Of a DNA stretch of 20,209 nt, positions 7,788-15,459 are shown piece after piece; position 1 is the first letter of the stretch; every line of letters starts with the position of its first letter. Below the pieces are notes generated by a model. That model had not been told where the DNA came from. It saw only the letters and a program-made list of their open reading frames with translations, and ran no database searches. This DNA comes from an uncultured Clostridia bacterium (GTDB lineage: Bacteria > Bacillota > Clostridia > UBA1381), in the NCBI GenBank assembly GCA_910579415.1, contig CAJTUY010000033.1:1-20209 (forward strand), given 5' to 3'. A program made the translations under genes and the position numbers.

Positions 7788-7816
7788 AGTATATCATATA
7801 CAGTTATAATTTGCAA
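7788..7816 (-). promoter_or_regulatory. Sigma-A promoter for DUF5662-cls
   Basis: On the - strand, TTGCAA (7811-7816) and TATACT (7788-7793) are separated by 17 bases, about 35 bases before the DUF5662 start codon. Confidence 0.75.
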
Positions 7817-7843
7817 CAGTAATTTTGGGCGCAGTATGGCATA

Positions 7844-8272
7844 TTACCGCCATTTAAACAGCAGTACACCGCCAATCATCAGTATCATGCCTGCATATTT
7901 ATTCCAACCGAATGCCACTTTCGGACTGTCCATTAAACCGAAGGCGTCAATAAGCGCAGCGACAAGAAGCTGAGCAATCAGTATAATTGATATTGCAACC
8001 GTCGGACTCAGCTTACCAATACCGAGCATAACTGTAATGGTGATAATAAGACCTATTGCACCGCCTAAAAGATACAACTTATTAACATTGGCTATTTCTC
8101 TGAAACTGCCCTTGCCTAAAATCCAGACGGCAATAAGCGACAGAGCAAAAGCAAGTCCCTGTACAAGCACATTCGATTCATACAGTCCTATTTTATCTGA
8201 AAGACGTGTGTTCATTACACCCTGTATACTCATTGATGCGCCTGCAATTATACAAAATATTATTCCCGACAT
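7844..8272 (-). CDS. Small DMT-superfamily membrane protein, YdcZ/DUF606 type
   Basis: A 142-residue, highly hydrophobic protein with about five predicted membrane helices. It begins MSGIIFCIIAGASMSIQGVMNTRLS and contains the GxxxGxxxS and NTRLS-type features of the DUF606 (YdcZ) group of small drug/metabolite transporters. Family members work as dimers or heteropairs, but their substrates are mostly unknown. A ribosome binding site AAAGGA lies 8 bases before ATG. The gene is preceded by a ~180-base leader that contains a promoter and a terminator (8342-8487), so expression may be controlled by attenuation. Only one copy is seen here, with no partner gene next to it. Confidence 0.85.
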   Translation of the reverse strand: MSGIIFCIIAGASMSIQGVMNTRLSDKIGLYESNVLVQGLAFALSLIAVWILGKGSFREIANVNKLYLLGGAIGLIITITVMLGIGKLSPTVAISIILIAQLLVAALIDAFGLMDSPKVAFGWNKYAGMILMIGGVLLFKWR

Positions 8273-8341
8273 ATTTTCTGTCCTTTCTTTTTATTTATTG
8301 GACTTATTATATCCCGAAGAAATATTTTTTATTGTTATATA

Positions 8342-8452
8342 GCAAAAAAAGCATCACCTATGCGAGCCGATAATGCTTTTTTTGTTGCTATTTATAGGAT
8401 AAAAGGGTAGAATGTAATTTCAATGTATGTATCAGTGAATATTCCTTCTACA
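8342..8452 (-). ncRNA. Leader RNA or small RNA with promoter and terminator, upstream of the DUF606 gene
   Basis: A - strand promoter (8459-8487) would start an RNA near 8452. About 70 bases later comes a 15-bp terminator hairpin (8344-8383) with a T7 arm. The 5' part has a possible GTAGAA/TTCTAC closing stem. No convincing ORF is present. The transcript could be a ~110-nt free RNA, or the attenuated leader of the DUF606 gene, whose start is at 8272. It matches no riboswitch class I know. Confidence 0.5.
8344..8383 (-). terminator. Strand-specific terminator hairpin in the DUF606 leader
   Basis: A7 + GCATTATC pairs with GGTGATGC + T7 in the - strand RNA, using U-G pairs. In the + strand RNA the same positions become C-A mismatches. 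The hairpin therefore belongs to a - strand transcript. Confidence 0.8.
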
Positions 8453-8458
8453 ATTGTT

Positions 8459-8487
8459 ATTATAGCATATTATTAAAATGTTTGCAA
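8459..8487 (-). promoter_or_regulatory. Sigma-A promoter reading toward the DUF606 gene
   Basis: On the - strand, TTGCAA (8482-8487), a 17-base spacer, and a perfect TATAAT (8459-8464). Confidence 0.78.
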
Positions 8488-8572
8488 GTCTTTTTTAGAA
8501 AAATTTAAGTATTTTTCCACTTGGTTACGTAAGTGCAAAGAAAACGGCTGTTTGCTGTAAATTTATGTCTAA

Positions 8573-8637
8573 GACAGGGAAAAACAGGTGTTTATTTTCA
8601 AAATTTATTTTACAAATGACCTGTCGTATGATAAAAT
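8573..8637 (+). promoter_or_regulatory. DeoR-gene promoter with repeated ACAGG/CCTGT half-sites
   Basis: TTTACA (8609-8614), a 17-base spacer and TAAAAT (8632-8637) form the promoter. Half-sites GACAGG (8573-8578) and ACAGGT (8584-8589) upstream face ACCTGTC (8619-8625) inside the spacer. This is a plausible autorepression operator for the DeoR protein; the operator role is inference. Confidence 0.6.
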
Positions 8638-8666
8638 ATTTGTATTAAATATTAAGGAGAATAAAT

Positions 8667-9434
8667 ATGCTGGCAGTCGAACGCAGAAATAAAATAGAAC
8701 AGATTATCAATCAGGAGGGCAGTGTGCTTGTAGTGGAGCTTTCAAAGCTTTTTGACGTTACTACCGAAACTATCCGCGCCGACCTTGAAAAGCTTGAAAA
8801 ACAAGGTATACTTGTACGCACTTATGGCGGAGCAACACGTGCTGACAACAGTGAGCCTGAGCTGGCGATTACCGAGCGTGATACAGTCAATTATGAAGGT
8901 AAGCAGAGCATAGGCAGGTATGCGGCAGGTCTTATACGCGACGGCGAAACGATTTTCCTTGACGCTAGTACTTCCGCATGGCATCTGGCACGTAATATAA
9001 AGGATAAACGCGGTATAACGGTTATTACCAATGCGGAAAAGATAGTGAGTGAGCTTGCAGGCTGTGAACATATTCATGTCGTGTGCGTTGGTGGTCAGCT
9101 TACGGAGAGAAATATGTCGTATGTAGGCAGGGTAGCCGAAAAGACGATACGCGAAAATTATTACGCAAACAAGTTTTTCTTTTCCTGTCGGGGTGTTACG
9201 CTTGAACGCGGTTTGGCAGACTCCTCTGAAGGTGAGGCGGAAATCAAAAAAGCTATGCTTTCGTGTAGTGAAGCGGTAATCTTTCTGTGTGATAAAAATA
9301 AAATAGGCAGACTCGGCGTGCCGCGTGTGGGCGCGCTTAACGAAATTGACTGCTTTATTACCGACGCAGCTTTGAGCGAGGAATGGACGGACGAGCTTGC
9401 AAGACAGGATGTAAAGGTAGTTATTGTGGAATAA
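8667..9434 (+). CDS. DeoR-family transcriptional regulator
   Basis: A 255-residue repressor of standard DeoR/GlpR length. The N-terminal helix-turn-helix (ERRNKIEQIINQEGSVLVVELSKLFDV, then TTETIRADLEKLEKQGILVRTYGGA) is characteristic. The C-terminal sensor domain has the phosphosugar-binding pattern FLDASTSAWHLA and later VGGQLTERNMSYVG. DeoR proteins usually repress sugar catabolism genes until a phosphorylated intermediate binds. The target is not evident: the next gene is asnB, 68 bp away, and the microcompartment operon ends about 5 kb upstream. A role in that sugar pathway is possible but unproven. The start follows AAGGAG by 7-8 bases. Confidence 0.9.
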   Translation: MLAVERRNKIEQIINQEGSVLVVELSKLFDVTTETIRADLEKLEKQGILVRTYGGATRADNSEPELAITERDTVNYEGKQSIGRYAAGLIRDGETIFLDASTSAWHLARNIKDKRGITVITNAEKIVSELAGCEHIHVVCVGGQLTERNMSYVGRVAEKTIRENYYANKFFFSCRGVTLERGLADSSEGEAEIKKAMLSCSEAVIFLCDKNKIGRLGVPRVGALNEIDCFITDAALSEEWTDELARQDVKVVIVE

Positions 9435-9502
9435 ATAAATTCACAATTCGTATATATGTCGCATATTATAATATCAAATATCATATTGGGGAGGCTTATA
9501 TT

Positions 9503-11353
9503 ATGTGCGGAATATGCGGATTTATAAATTTTAAGACAAACCTTGTTAAAAACGAAAACGAAAATAAAGCAACAGCACGCTGTATGGCTGAAAAGATACG
9601 TCATCGCGGTCCCGATTCGTGGGGAGAATGGGTAGGTGAGCATGCGGTATTTGCGCACAGCCGTCTGGCGGTTATTGACGTTGAAAAAGGCTTACAGCCC
9701 ATGAAACGTACAGTTGAAGGTCATGAATTTGTAATTACATATAATGGTGAATTATATAACACAGCCGAGCTTCGCAGTGACCTTATTTCGTATGGCTACG
9801 AATTTACAACCACTTCCGATACGGAGGTACTGTTATATGCGTACATACATTACGGTGAAAAATGCGCCGAAATGCTTAATGGTATTTATGCGTTTGTTAT
9901 ATGGGATTCCATGCGTCAGCATATTTTTGCCTGCCGTGACAGATTTGGTGTAAAGCCGTTTTTCTATACACAGCTTGAGGACACAATGGTTTTTGCGTCT
10001 GAATTAAAGGCACTGTTTACATATCCGGGTATTACTCCGGCGATTGATAAGACAGGTCTTTGCGAGCTGTTTGCATTAAGTCCTGCCAGAACGCAGGGAG
10101 TAGGCGTGTTTAAGAATATAATGGAGCTTCGTCCCGCGCGATACATGATTGTAAACCGCAATAAAACGGTTATAAAGCAATACTGGTCGCTTAAAAGCGA
10201 AGAACATAAGGACAGTTATTCAGATACTATTGACCGCGTACGCTCACTTGTATGCGACACTGTACGCAGACAGCTTATATCAGATGTTCCTGTTGCAACT
10301 TTTCTGTCGGGCGGACTGGATTCCAGTGTTATAACGGCAATAGGAGCGCGTGAAATGGCAGCGAGAGGCGAGCAGCTTTCGACTTATTCCTTTGATTATG
10401 AGGATAATGCAAAGTATTTTAAAGCATCGCATTTTCAGCCTGACAGTGATACAAAATGGGTACCGCGTATGGTAGAGAAGTTTAATACAAATCATACATA
10501 TCTCGTATGCCCGAACAATGCGCTTACCGGACTTCTGGAGGAGGCGCTTCTGGCAAAGGATTTACCGGGTATGGCAGATGTTGACGCATCACTTTTATAT
10601 TTCTGCCGCGAGGTAAAGAAAAATCATACTGTGGTGCTGTCAGGTGAATGTTCAGATGAAATTTTCGGCGGCTATCCATGGTTCAGAGAGAAAAAAGCGT
10701 TTGAAACTCCCGCATTCCCGTGGTGTTATGATTTATCGCTGCGTAATAATATATTGCTGCCGAGTGTAAGGCAGACGCTTGATTTAGACGGCTATTCACG
10801 TATGAGATATGACGAGAGTATCGCTGAAGTGCCTGTATTTGACGGGGATAATGATGAGGAAAAACGCAGACGTGAAATATCATATTTGAATATAAATTGG
10901 TTTATGACAAATCTGTTAGACCGTAAGGACAGAATGAGTATGGCAAGCGGTTTGGAGGTACGCGTACCGTTCTGTGACCATAATCTTGTCGAGTATGTAT
11001 GGAATATCCCATGGGAAATGAAAAATAAGGATAATGTTTCAAAAAATGTATTGCGTGAGGCGGCAAAGGGAATTTTGCCTGAGGACGTGAGATTAAGACG
11101 TAAAAGCCCGTATCCCAAAACTCATAATCCACACTATGAAGCGGCAGTCAAAGAGCTTTTGGATGGTATTATATCAGACCCGAATGCACCTATACTGACG
11201 TTGTGCGACAAAGAAAAGCTTACGGCGCTCCTTAACGGTTCGTCCGATTACGGAAAGCCGTTCTTCGGTCAGCTTATGGCAGGTCCGCAGTTTATCGGAT
11301 ATATTGTGCAGATGAACTATCTGTTAAAGGACTATAATGTAAGAATTGTATAA
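9503..11353 (+). CDS. asnB: Asparagine synthetase (glutamine-hydrolysing)
   Basis: AsnB makes asparagine from aspartate, ATP and glutamine. I chose the start at 9503 because the protein must begin MCGICGF, exposing the catalytic Cys of the class II glutamine amidotransferase domain; GGGGAGG lies just upstream. The longer in-frame extension is not real. Residues 2 to about 200 are the amidase domain (RHRGPDSWG, YNGELYN, DRFGVKP). The synthetase domain follows, with the ATP-pyrophosphatase loop FLSGGLDSS, the SGECSDEIFGGYPWF motif and LEVRVPFCDHNLVEYVW. The total of 616 residues is usual for the clostridial type. A terminator follows at once. Confidence 0.95.
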   Translation: MCGICGFINFKTNLVKNENENKATARCMAEKIRHRGPDSWGEWVGEHAVFAHSRLAVIDVEKGLQPMKRTVEGHEFVITYNGELYNTAELRSDLISYGYEFTTTSDTEVLLYAYIHYGEKCAEMLNGIYAFVIWDSMRQHIFACRDRFGVKPFFYTQLEDTMVFASELKALFTYPGITPAIDKTGLCELFALSPARTQGVGVFKNIMELRPARYMIVNRNKTVIKQYWSLKSEEHKDSYSDTIDRVRSLVCDTVRRQLISDVPVATFLSGGLDSSVITAIGAREMAARGEQLSTYSFDYEDNAKYFKASHFQPDSDTKWVPRMVEKFNTNHTYLVCPNNALTGLLEEALLAKDLPGMADVDASLLYFCREVKKNHTVVLSGECSDEIFGGYPWFREKKAFETPAFPWCYDLSLRNNILLPSVRQTLDLDGYSRMRYDESIAEVPVFDGDNDEEKRRREISYLNINWFMTNLLDRKDRMSMASGLEVRVPFCDHNLVEYVWNIPWEMKNKDNVSKNVLREAAKGILPEDVRLRRKSPYPKTHNPHYEAAVKELLDGIISDPNAPILTLCDKEKLTALLNGSSDYGKPFFGQLMAGPQFIGYIVQMNYLLKDYNVRIV

Positions 11354-11365
11354 TAAAATTCATAG

Positions 11366-11396
11366 ACGGTACAGTTTTATGCTGTACCGTTTTTTT
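11366..11396 (+). terminator. Intrinsic terminator after asnB
   Basis: ACGGTACAG (11366-11374), a 7-base loop, CTGTACCGT (11382-11390), then six T. Confidence 0.95.
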
Positions 11397-11399
11397 GTA

Positions 11400-11428
11400 T
11401 TGACATATCTTGAAACAGGTAATATAAT
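11400..11428 (+). promoter_or_regulatory. Perfect-consensus sigma-A promoter for the stalk-domain gene
   Basis: TTGACA (11400-11405), a 17-base spacer and TATAAT (11423-11428): both hexamers and the spacing are ideal. The leader to the start codon is about 100 bases. Confidence 0.88.
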
Positions 11429-11452
11429 AATTTTGAAAAAATTTTTATTATA

Positions 11453-11481
11453 ACCCCCATTTTTTTCTTAATCATTGTGAA
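11453..11481 (+). promoter_or_regulatory. Candidate SigI-type promoter element
   Basis: ACCCCC at 11453-11458 stands out in an AT-only context and matches the -35 element reported for SigI promoters. A weak -10-like TGAA (consensus CGAA) lies 19 bases downstream, longer than I would expect. SigI itself is encoded two genes away, so feedback is plausible. Confidence 0.45.
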
Positions 11482-11533
11482 TTATATAATATAAAACAAA
11501 ATAAAAAATGTTTTAAGAAAGGAATGATTTATT

Positions 11534-12331
11534 ATGAAAAAAATCACATTATTATTATCACTTATTATTGCTATATCAGCAACTTCCGTATTGGCAGAGA
11601 AAGCAGATACCGTAAAAGAACCTGCTTCTGAGATTACTGTTAAAACAGAAGTAAAAACTGAGGAATTTGTTTCTGATGAAATGGCAGATGATTCAGAAAA
11701 GGACAAAGATACTGATGATGACGAGGAAATAAACAAGCCCCAAAAAGACAAGCCGGCAAAGCCTGAAAAAGATAAGGAAGAGAAGCCTTCTGTAAATGAA
11801 ACAAAGAATAAGGCAAAAGAAACATTTATGGTATATAAAGCTGAATTCAAAGAAAAAAAGAAAGAAACAAAAGAATACATAAGAAATATTAAAAGTGTTT
11901 TTAAAGATGCGGATAATGAAACAAGAAAAGAGATTTTGGCAGATATTGCAGCAGTAAAGGCAGAGCTTAAAGATTTTTCAATAGACACTTTTTTAAACGG
12001 TGTTGAAATTGACTATTCACAATATGACGAGGTTAAACCTGTTATTAAAGAAGAACGTACAATTGTTCCTGTAAGAGCATTAACAGAGGCGCTTGGAGCG
12101 ACAGTTGACTATGATAATGAAACACGTACTATTACAATAACTAAGGACGATACAACAATTGTTATGAATCTTGATTTAAATACTGCATATGTAAACGGTG
12201 AACAGGTAACACTTGATGTAAAGCCTGTAAATATTAAGGGCAGAGTATTGGTTCCGATAAGATTTGTCGCTGAATGTTTTAAGTTAGATGTTGAGTGGGA
12301 CGGCGACAGTCAGACAATTGTTATCGAATAA
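11534..12331 (+). CDS. Secreted stalk-domain protein (copper amine oxidase N-terminal-like domain)
   Basis: A 265-residue exported protein. Residues 1-21 are a signal peptide (MKKITLLLSLIIAISATSVLA). Residues 22-110 are low-complexity, very rich in Lys, Glu and Asp. Residues 110-150 are a predicted charged helix. The last ~100 residues carry the Cu_amine_oxidN1/stalk fold with two copies of the hallmark: IVPVRALTEALGATVDYD followed by RTITIT, and VLVPIRFVAECFKLDVEWD followed by QTIVIE. Such domains occur on many clostridial cell-surface proteins; their function is structural and poorly known, and no copper role is implied. The gene is immediately upstream of sigI-rsgI and shares a likely transcript, suggesting a role in the same cell-envelope response. 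Confidence 0.88.
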   Translation: MKKITLLLSLIIAISATSVLAEKADTVKEPASEITVKTEVKTEEFVSDEMADDSEKDKDTDDDEEINKPQKDKPAKPEKDKEEKPSVNETKNKAKETFMVYKAEFKEKKKETKEYIRNIKSVFKDADNETRKEILADIAAVKAELKDFSIDTFLNGVEIDYSQYDEVKPVIKEERTIVPVRALTEALGATVDYDNETRTITITKDDTTIVMNLDLNTAYVNGEQVTLDVKPVNIKGRVLVPIRFVAECFKLDVEWDGDSQTIVIE

Positions 12332-12341
12332 TTCAAAACAG

Positions 12342-12362
12342 ACGGCAGCCTTGTGCTGCCGT
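12342..12362 (+). other. Hairpin between the stalk-domain gene and sigI
   Basis: ACGGCAGC, loop CTTGT, GCTGCCGT: a perfect 8-bp stem without a proper T-run. It is probably a weak terminator or an mRNA processing/stability element that lowers sigI expression. Confidence 0.55.
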
Positions 12363-12380
12363 TACTATTCGGAGGTATGT

Positions 12381-13073
12381 ATGGAATTAGAAGAAAAAAT
12401 TATTCTTGCAAAATCTGATTCTTCTTTGCGTGAAGAAATTATACATGATTATGTTAATTTTATAAAAGCGCGCGCTTCCGAAGCGGCAGGCAAATCAGTC
12501 ACTGAAAGTGACGATGATTTTTCTGTCGCAATGATTGCTTTTAATGAAGCAATTGATAGTTATAAAGAGGATAAGGGTAAGTTTTTGAGTTTTTCGTCTG
12601 TTGTTATAAGGAATAAGGTTCTTAATCATATACGTTCAGAGCGTAAACATTATAAGATAATCCCGTTCAGTAGTCTTTCTGCAACGGATAAAGACGGAGA
12701 TGTAAAAGAATTTGATGTCGCAGATACAAAATCAGAGATAAATGATGCCGCTGTTGAAATTCAGGCTGTTACACAGGAACTTAAAAGACTTAACATCTCA
12801 TTTTTTGATTTGCCGAAGGTATCTCCGAAATCAAAAAAAACAAAAGCGGCATGCAGTTTGATTATACGGTATATATTGTCTGAACCCACGTTAGTAAAGA
12901 ATATAAAAACAAAAGGGATTTTACCTTCAAAACAAATTAAGGATAAATTAAAGGTGAATGATAAGCTTCTTGAACGACACAGAAAATATATTATTTCCGC
13001 CGTTATTATTTTAAGAGGTAAATATGATATTTTATCGGAATATTTAAGCTTTGTAAAGGAGGGAGAAAAATGA
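12381..13073 (+). CDS. sigI: RNA polymerase sigma factor SigI
   Basis: A 230-residue sigma-70 family protein of the SigI group. The sigma region 2 signature DDFSVAMIAFNEAIDSYKEDKGKFLSFSSVVIRNKVLNHIRSE, at about residues 47-90, is very close to known SigI proteins; a divergent C-terminal DNA-binding region follows (KTKGILPSKQIKDKLKVNDKLLERHRKY). The start is ATG 12381, preceded by GGAGG; an upstream in-frame ATG at 12288 lies inside the previous gene and is rejected. The stop overlaps the rsgI start as ATGA. In Clostridia SigI factors respond to polysaccharides or envelope and heat stress and are held by their RsgI partner. Confidence 0.93.
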   Translation: MELEEKIILAKSDSSLREEIIHDYVNFIKARASEAAGKSVTESDDDFSVAMIAFNEAIDSYKEDKGKFLSFSSVVIRNKVLNHIRSERKHYKIIPFSSLSATDKDGDVKEFDVADTKSEINDAAVEIQAVTQELKRLNISFFDLPKVSPKSKKTKAACSLIIRYILSEPTLVKNIKTKGILPSKQIKDKLKVNDKLLERHRKYIISAVIILRGKYDILSEYLSFVKEGEK

Positions 13074-14047
13074 TAAAGGGTATTGTTACGGCAGTAAATA
13101 ATAATAAGGCGATTATTTTAAAGACTGACGGAACATTTGTTCGTATGCAGAATAAAAATTATTCTGTCGGACAGAAAATAACTTTTTCAGAAAAAGTATA
13201 TATAAAATATGCTGCTATTGCTGCAAGCTTTATATTTCTATTCTCGGGTGTATTTTCGGGATACAAGTTTGCATACACTCCCTTTTCATATATTTATCTT
13301 GATATAAATCCCAGTATCCGTCTGGATGTAAATATTTTTAATAAAGTAATATCAGTTAATCCTCTTAATTCAGATGCTTCAGAACTGATAGAAGAGTTTA
13401 AGGTAACAGATAAGCATATTGACGTTTGCATTGATAATATTATTGCGGCATGTGAGCAGGCAGAATATATCAATGAAAGCAATACAGATGTAGAAATTGA
13501 TATTATGTCAGAGCATATGTCAGTTTCAGAGTATATAAACAGTATAAGCTGCAAATATGCAGATACACTGCAAATGAGCGTCCGCAACGTATCTGAAGAG
13601 GAAAGCAGACAGGCAGACGATATGGGGGTATCGGTTTCACAGCTTAACGCCATAAAACAATATACTGAAGTTTTTGGCGGTGAACTTACGGATAATGTCC
13701 GTAATCTGAAAAATGTATCAAAAAAGAAAATTCATAAGGATATAGAAGATAAAAAAATAAAGGATTCTTATGTTTCCGAAGAAGAAACGTATAAAAATAA
13801 CGGTTCTGAACATAAACCTCAGGAGAAGTCATTGCCTCGTCAGAATGTATCGGAATATGATAAAACAATAAATCATACTCAGAATTCAGACAGGTCTGAA
13901 TCTGTGAAACCGAATAAACAGACAGACAAAGAAACAGGGAAGATAGAAAAGACCGAGCAAAATGAAAATGTTAAAAATGAAAAGACGGAAAATAAAAATA
14001 AGAAAGATAAACAACCGTCCAAAAATGAAAAAGTAAAAAATAAATAA
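13070..14047 (+). CDS. rsgI: Membrane anti-sigma factor RsgI
   Basis: A 325-residue transmembrane anti-sigma factor. Residues 1-43 are the cytosolic RsgI N-terminal domain that binds SigI (MIKGIVTAVNNNKAIILKTDG). One membrane helix lies at about 45-65. The extracytoplasmic conserved domain begins YIYLDINPSIRLDVN; Asn80-Pro81 is in the DxNPS motif where self-cleavage has been described in this family. From about residue 225 the protein is a Lys/Glu/Asn-rich, disordered-looking tail with no carbohydrate-binding module, unlike the cellulosome-linked RsgI proteins of C. thermocellum. The signal sensed is therefore unclear; cell-wall contact is a guess. The gene is translationally coupled to sigI. 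Confidence 0.92.
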   Translation: MIKGIVTAVNNNKAIILKTDGTFVRMQNKNYSVGQKITFSEKVYIKYAAIAASFIFLFSGVFSGYKFAYTPFSYIYLDINPSIRLDVNIFNKVISVNPLNSDASELIEEFKVTDKHIDVCIDNIIAACEQAEYINESNTDVEIDIMSEHMSVSEYINSISCKYADTLQMSVRNVSEEESRQADDMGVSVSQLNAIKQYTEVFGGELTDNVRNLKNVSKKKIHKDIEDKKIKDSYVSEEETYKNNGSEHKPQEKSLPRQNVSEYDKTINHTQNSDRSESVKPNKQTDKETGKIEKTEQNENVKNEKTENKNKKDKQPSKNEKVKNK

Positions 14048-14051
14048 AAGC

Positions 14052-14081
14052 AGAGCATATCATTTTAAAATGATATGCTCT
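14052..14081. terminator. Bidirectional palindromic terminator between rsgI and the DUF421 gene
   Basis: A perfect 30-bp palindrome: AGAGCATATCATTTT (14052-14066) directly followed by its complement. TTTCTCTT on the right and an A-rich left flank suit both converging genes. Confidence 0.88.
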
Positions 14082-14087
14082 TTTCTC

Positions 14088-14795
14088 TTACTGGAACGGG
14101 TCATTTTTAGGCGCATCCTGATTACGCTTAAATACGGATAATTGGTTGTTATTGTCACATTCCGCCAGATATACATCCTGAATATTGCCTATTTTCTGTT
14201 TACGCAGTTCGTTATCGAGCCATTTCTGATTATTACCTGTACGCTTTAAATTTTCCGTCATAATATGCCCGTCCAGAATTACTACCTGCTGAAGCTTTTC
14301 CTGTTCGGGTGATAAATTAACATCGCGCGGAGTAATCGGTTTAGCGTCTGATTTCGGCAGAAATGATATTTTACCGTTTTGCTCCAGTATTGCTGTATCA
14401 ACATCATCAAGATTAAAATATCCGTTTATTCTGCATTGTGTAAGGAAGTCGTTAATGTCAATTTTTGCAGTATGCAGATTTTGCTCGTACAGCTTGCCGT
14501 TTTCCATAAGTATAATTGAGCGTCCTGCAAACAAACGGCGGCTTTTTACGCTTTTTTCGCTTATAATGGATATAATCCATATTACAATAGTATATATTGC
14601 AATTGCCATAAGCGGATAATAGAAATCATTTTCAAGAGCCGTTGCCATTTCTGCGGCGATAGAGCCGATTGTTATGCCGTTAATGTAGTCGAACATGCTA
14701 AGCTCCGACATCTGTTTATTGCCGATTACTTTTGTGGAGATAAACAGAGCTATTATCGAACCTATCGACATAAAAAAAACTTTTACAAAATCCAT
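14088..14795 (-). CDS. DUF421 / YetF-family membrane protein
   Basis: A 235-residue protein with three N-terminal membrane helices (about residues 5-22, 37-55, 60-80). The family motif GNKQMSELSMFDYINGITIGSIAAEMA sits in the first loop and second helix. The cytosolic part has the typical SRRLFAGRSIILMENGKLYEQNLHTAKIDINDFLTQCRINGYFNLDDVDTAILEQNGKISFLPK arrangement, with a second subdomain continuing to the C-terminus. YetF-type proteins are found in spore-formers and other Firmicutes; the biochemical role is unknown. It is convergent with rsgI and follows the ECF S-component gene, from which it is separated by a terminator. Confidence 0.9.
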   Translation of the reverse strand: MDFVKVFFMSIGSIIALFISTKVIGNKQMSELSMFDYINGITIGSIAAEMATALENDFYYPLMAIAIYTIVIWIISIISEKSVKSRRLFAGRSIILMENGKLYEQNLHTAKIDINDFLTQCRINGYFNLDDVDTAILEQNGKISFLPKSDAKPITPRDVNLSPEQEKLQQVVILDGHIMTENLKRTGNNQKWLDNELRKQKIGNIQDVYLAECDNNNQLSVFKRNQDAPKNDPFQ

Positions 14796-14825
14796 TGTTT
14801 CACTCCTTTTTAATATATTATGTAC

Positions 14826-14857
14826 AAAAAAAACAGTATTATCAAAAATACTGTTTT
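14826..14857 (-). terminator. Terminator of the ECF S-component gene
   Basis: On the - strand, AAAACAGTATT, a 6-base loop, AATACTGTTTT, then four more T. Confidence 0.9.
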
Positions 14858-14876
14858 CATTGTTAAAATCATTTTG

Positions 14877-15443
14877 TCATTTTATTTCTGCTTTTTCTTT
14901 TTTATTCATTCCGAATGAAATTAAATGCGCGCGTCCGAGAACAAGCATAATAGCAGGTATTAAGACCAGCTGCGCTATAATTCCGGGAACAGCTTTTAAA
15001 ACCGCGCCTGAAATAAACGCGTTTATGCCGAAAGATTTACCGCTTATACCCATAAATACGGTCATAACAATTCCCCATACAATTCTGCCCGAGAGCATAG
15101 CAATAATCATGCTGCGGTAAAGCGAAAAAATACATTTCCATTTTGAACGGTTGTAGCAAAGACCGACAACGAGAGCATATGTACCCAGTTCAAAAGCCAT
15201 TGCCGCTGCGCTGGGGAACATAACTGGCATACCAAAAAGTATGCTTCTTAAAATTGGTGTGATTATGCCTGCCGCCATACCGTACCATGCTCCGCAGATG
15301 AGTCCACATAAAAGTATCGGCAGGTGCATAGGCAGAAGCATATTCCCTATTTTTTGAAGTTGTCCCGTAAAAAACGGAAGTATAATACCTATTGCTATAA
15401 ACATAGCAGATAAAACGAGTTTTTTAATATTGTCTTTTTTCAT
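14877..15443 (-). CDS. ECF-type transporter substrate-binding (S) component
   Basis: A 188-residue integral membrane protein with about five or six helices. The start is the Met before KKDNIKKLV, which has AAGGAG upstream; an ATG 42 bases further up overlaps the promoter and is rejected. The motif FTGQ, then MLLPMHLPILLCGLICGAWYGMAAGIITPILRS, is characteristic of S components of energy-coupling-factor vitamin transporters, which use a shared energising module encoded elsewhere. The conserved region does not fix the substrate; vitamins such as pantothenate, folate or thiamine precursors are options. A consensus promoter lies directly upstream, and the leader is only about 18 bases, too short for a riboswitch. 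A palindrome covers the -10 box. Confidence 0.87.
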   Translation of the reverse strand: MKKDNIKKLVLSAMFIAIGIILPFFTGQLQKIGNMLLPMHLPILLCGLICGAWYGMAAGIITPILRSILFGMPVMFPSAAAMAFELGTYALVVGLCYNRSKWKCIFSLYRSMIIAMLSGRIVWGIVMTVFMGISGKSFGINAFISGAVLKAVPGIIAQLVLIPAIMLVLGRAHLISFGMNKKEKAEIK

Positions 15444-15459
15444 AATGCAAACACTCCTT

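Noticed and set aside
8385..8450. Leader peptide ORF (CTG start) in the DUF606 leader
   Set aside because: Only a rare CTG start with a weak site; not enough to call a gene, though mentioned in the leader finding.
9383..9502. Longer N-terminus for asparagine synthetase
   Set aside because: The extension overlaps the DeoR gene's 3' end, and the enzyme needs Cys directly after the initiator Met at 9503.
11482..11988. 168-residue Ser/Phe-rich - strand ORF
   Set aside because: It is antisense to the stalk-domain gene; the Ser/Phe richness mirrors the Lys/Glu codons of the real gene.
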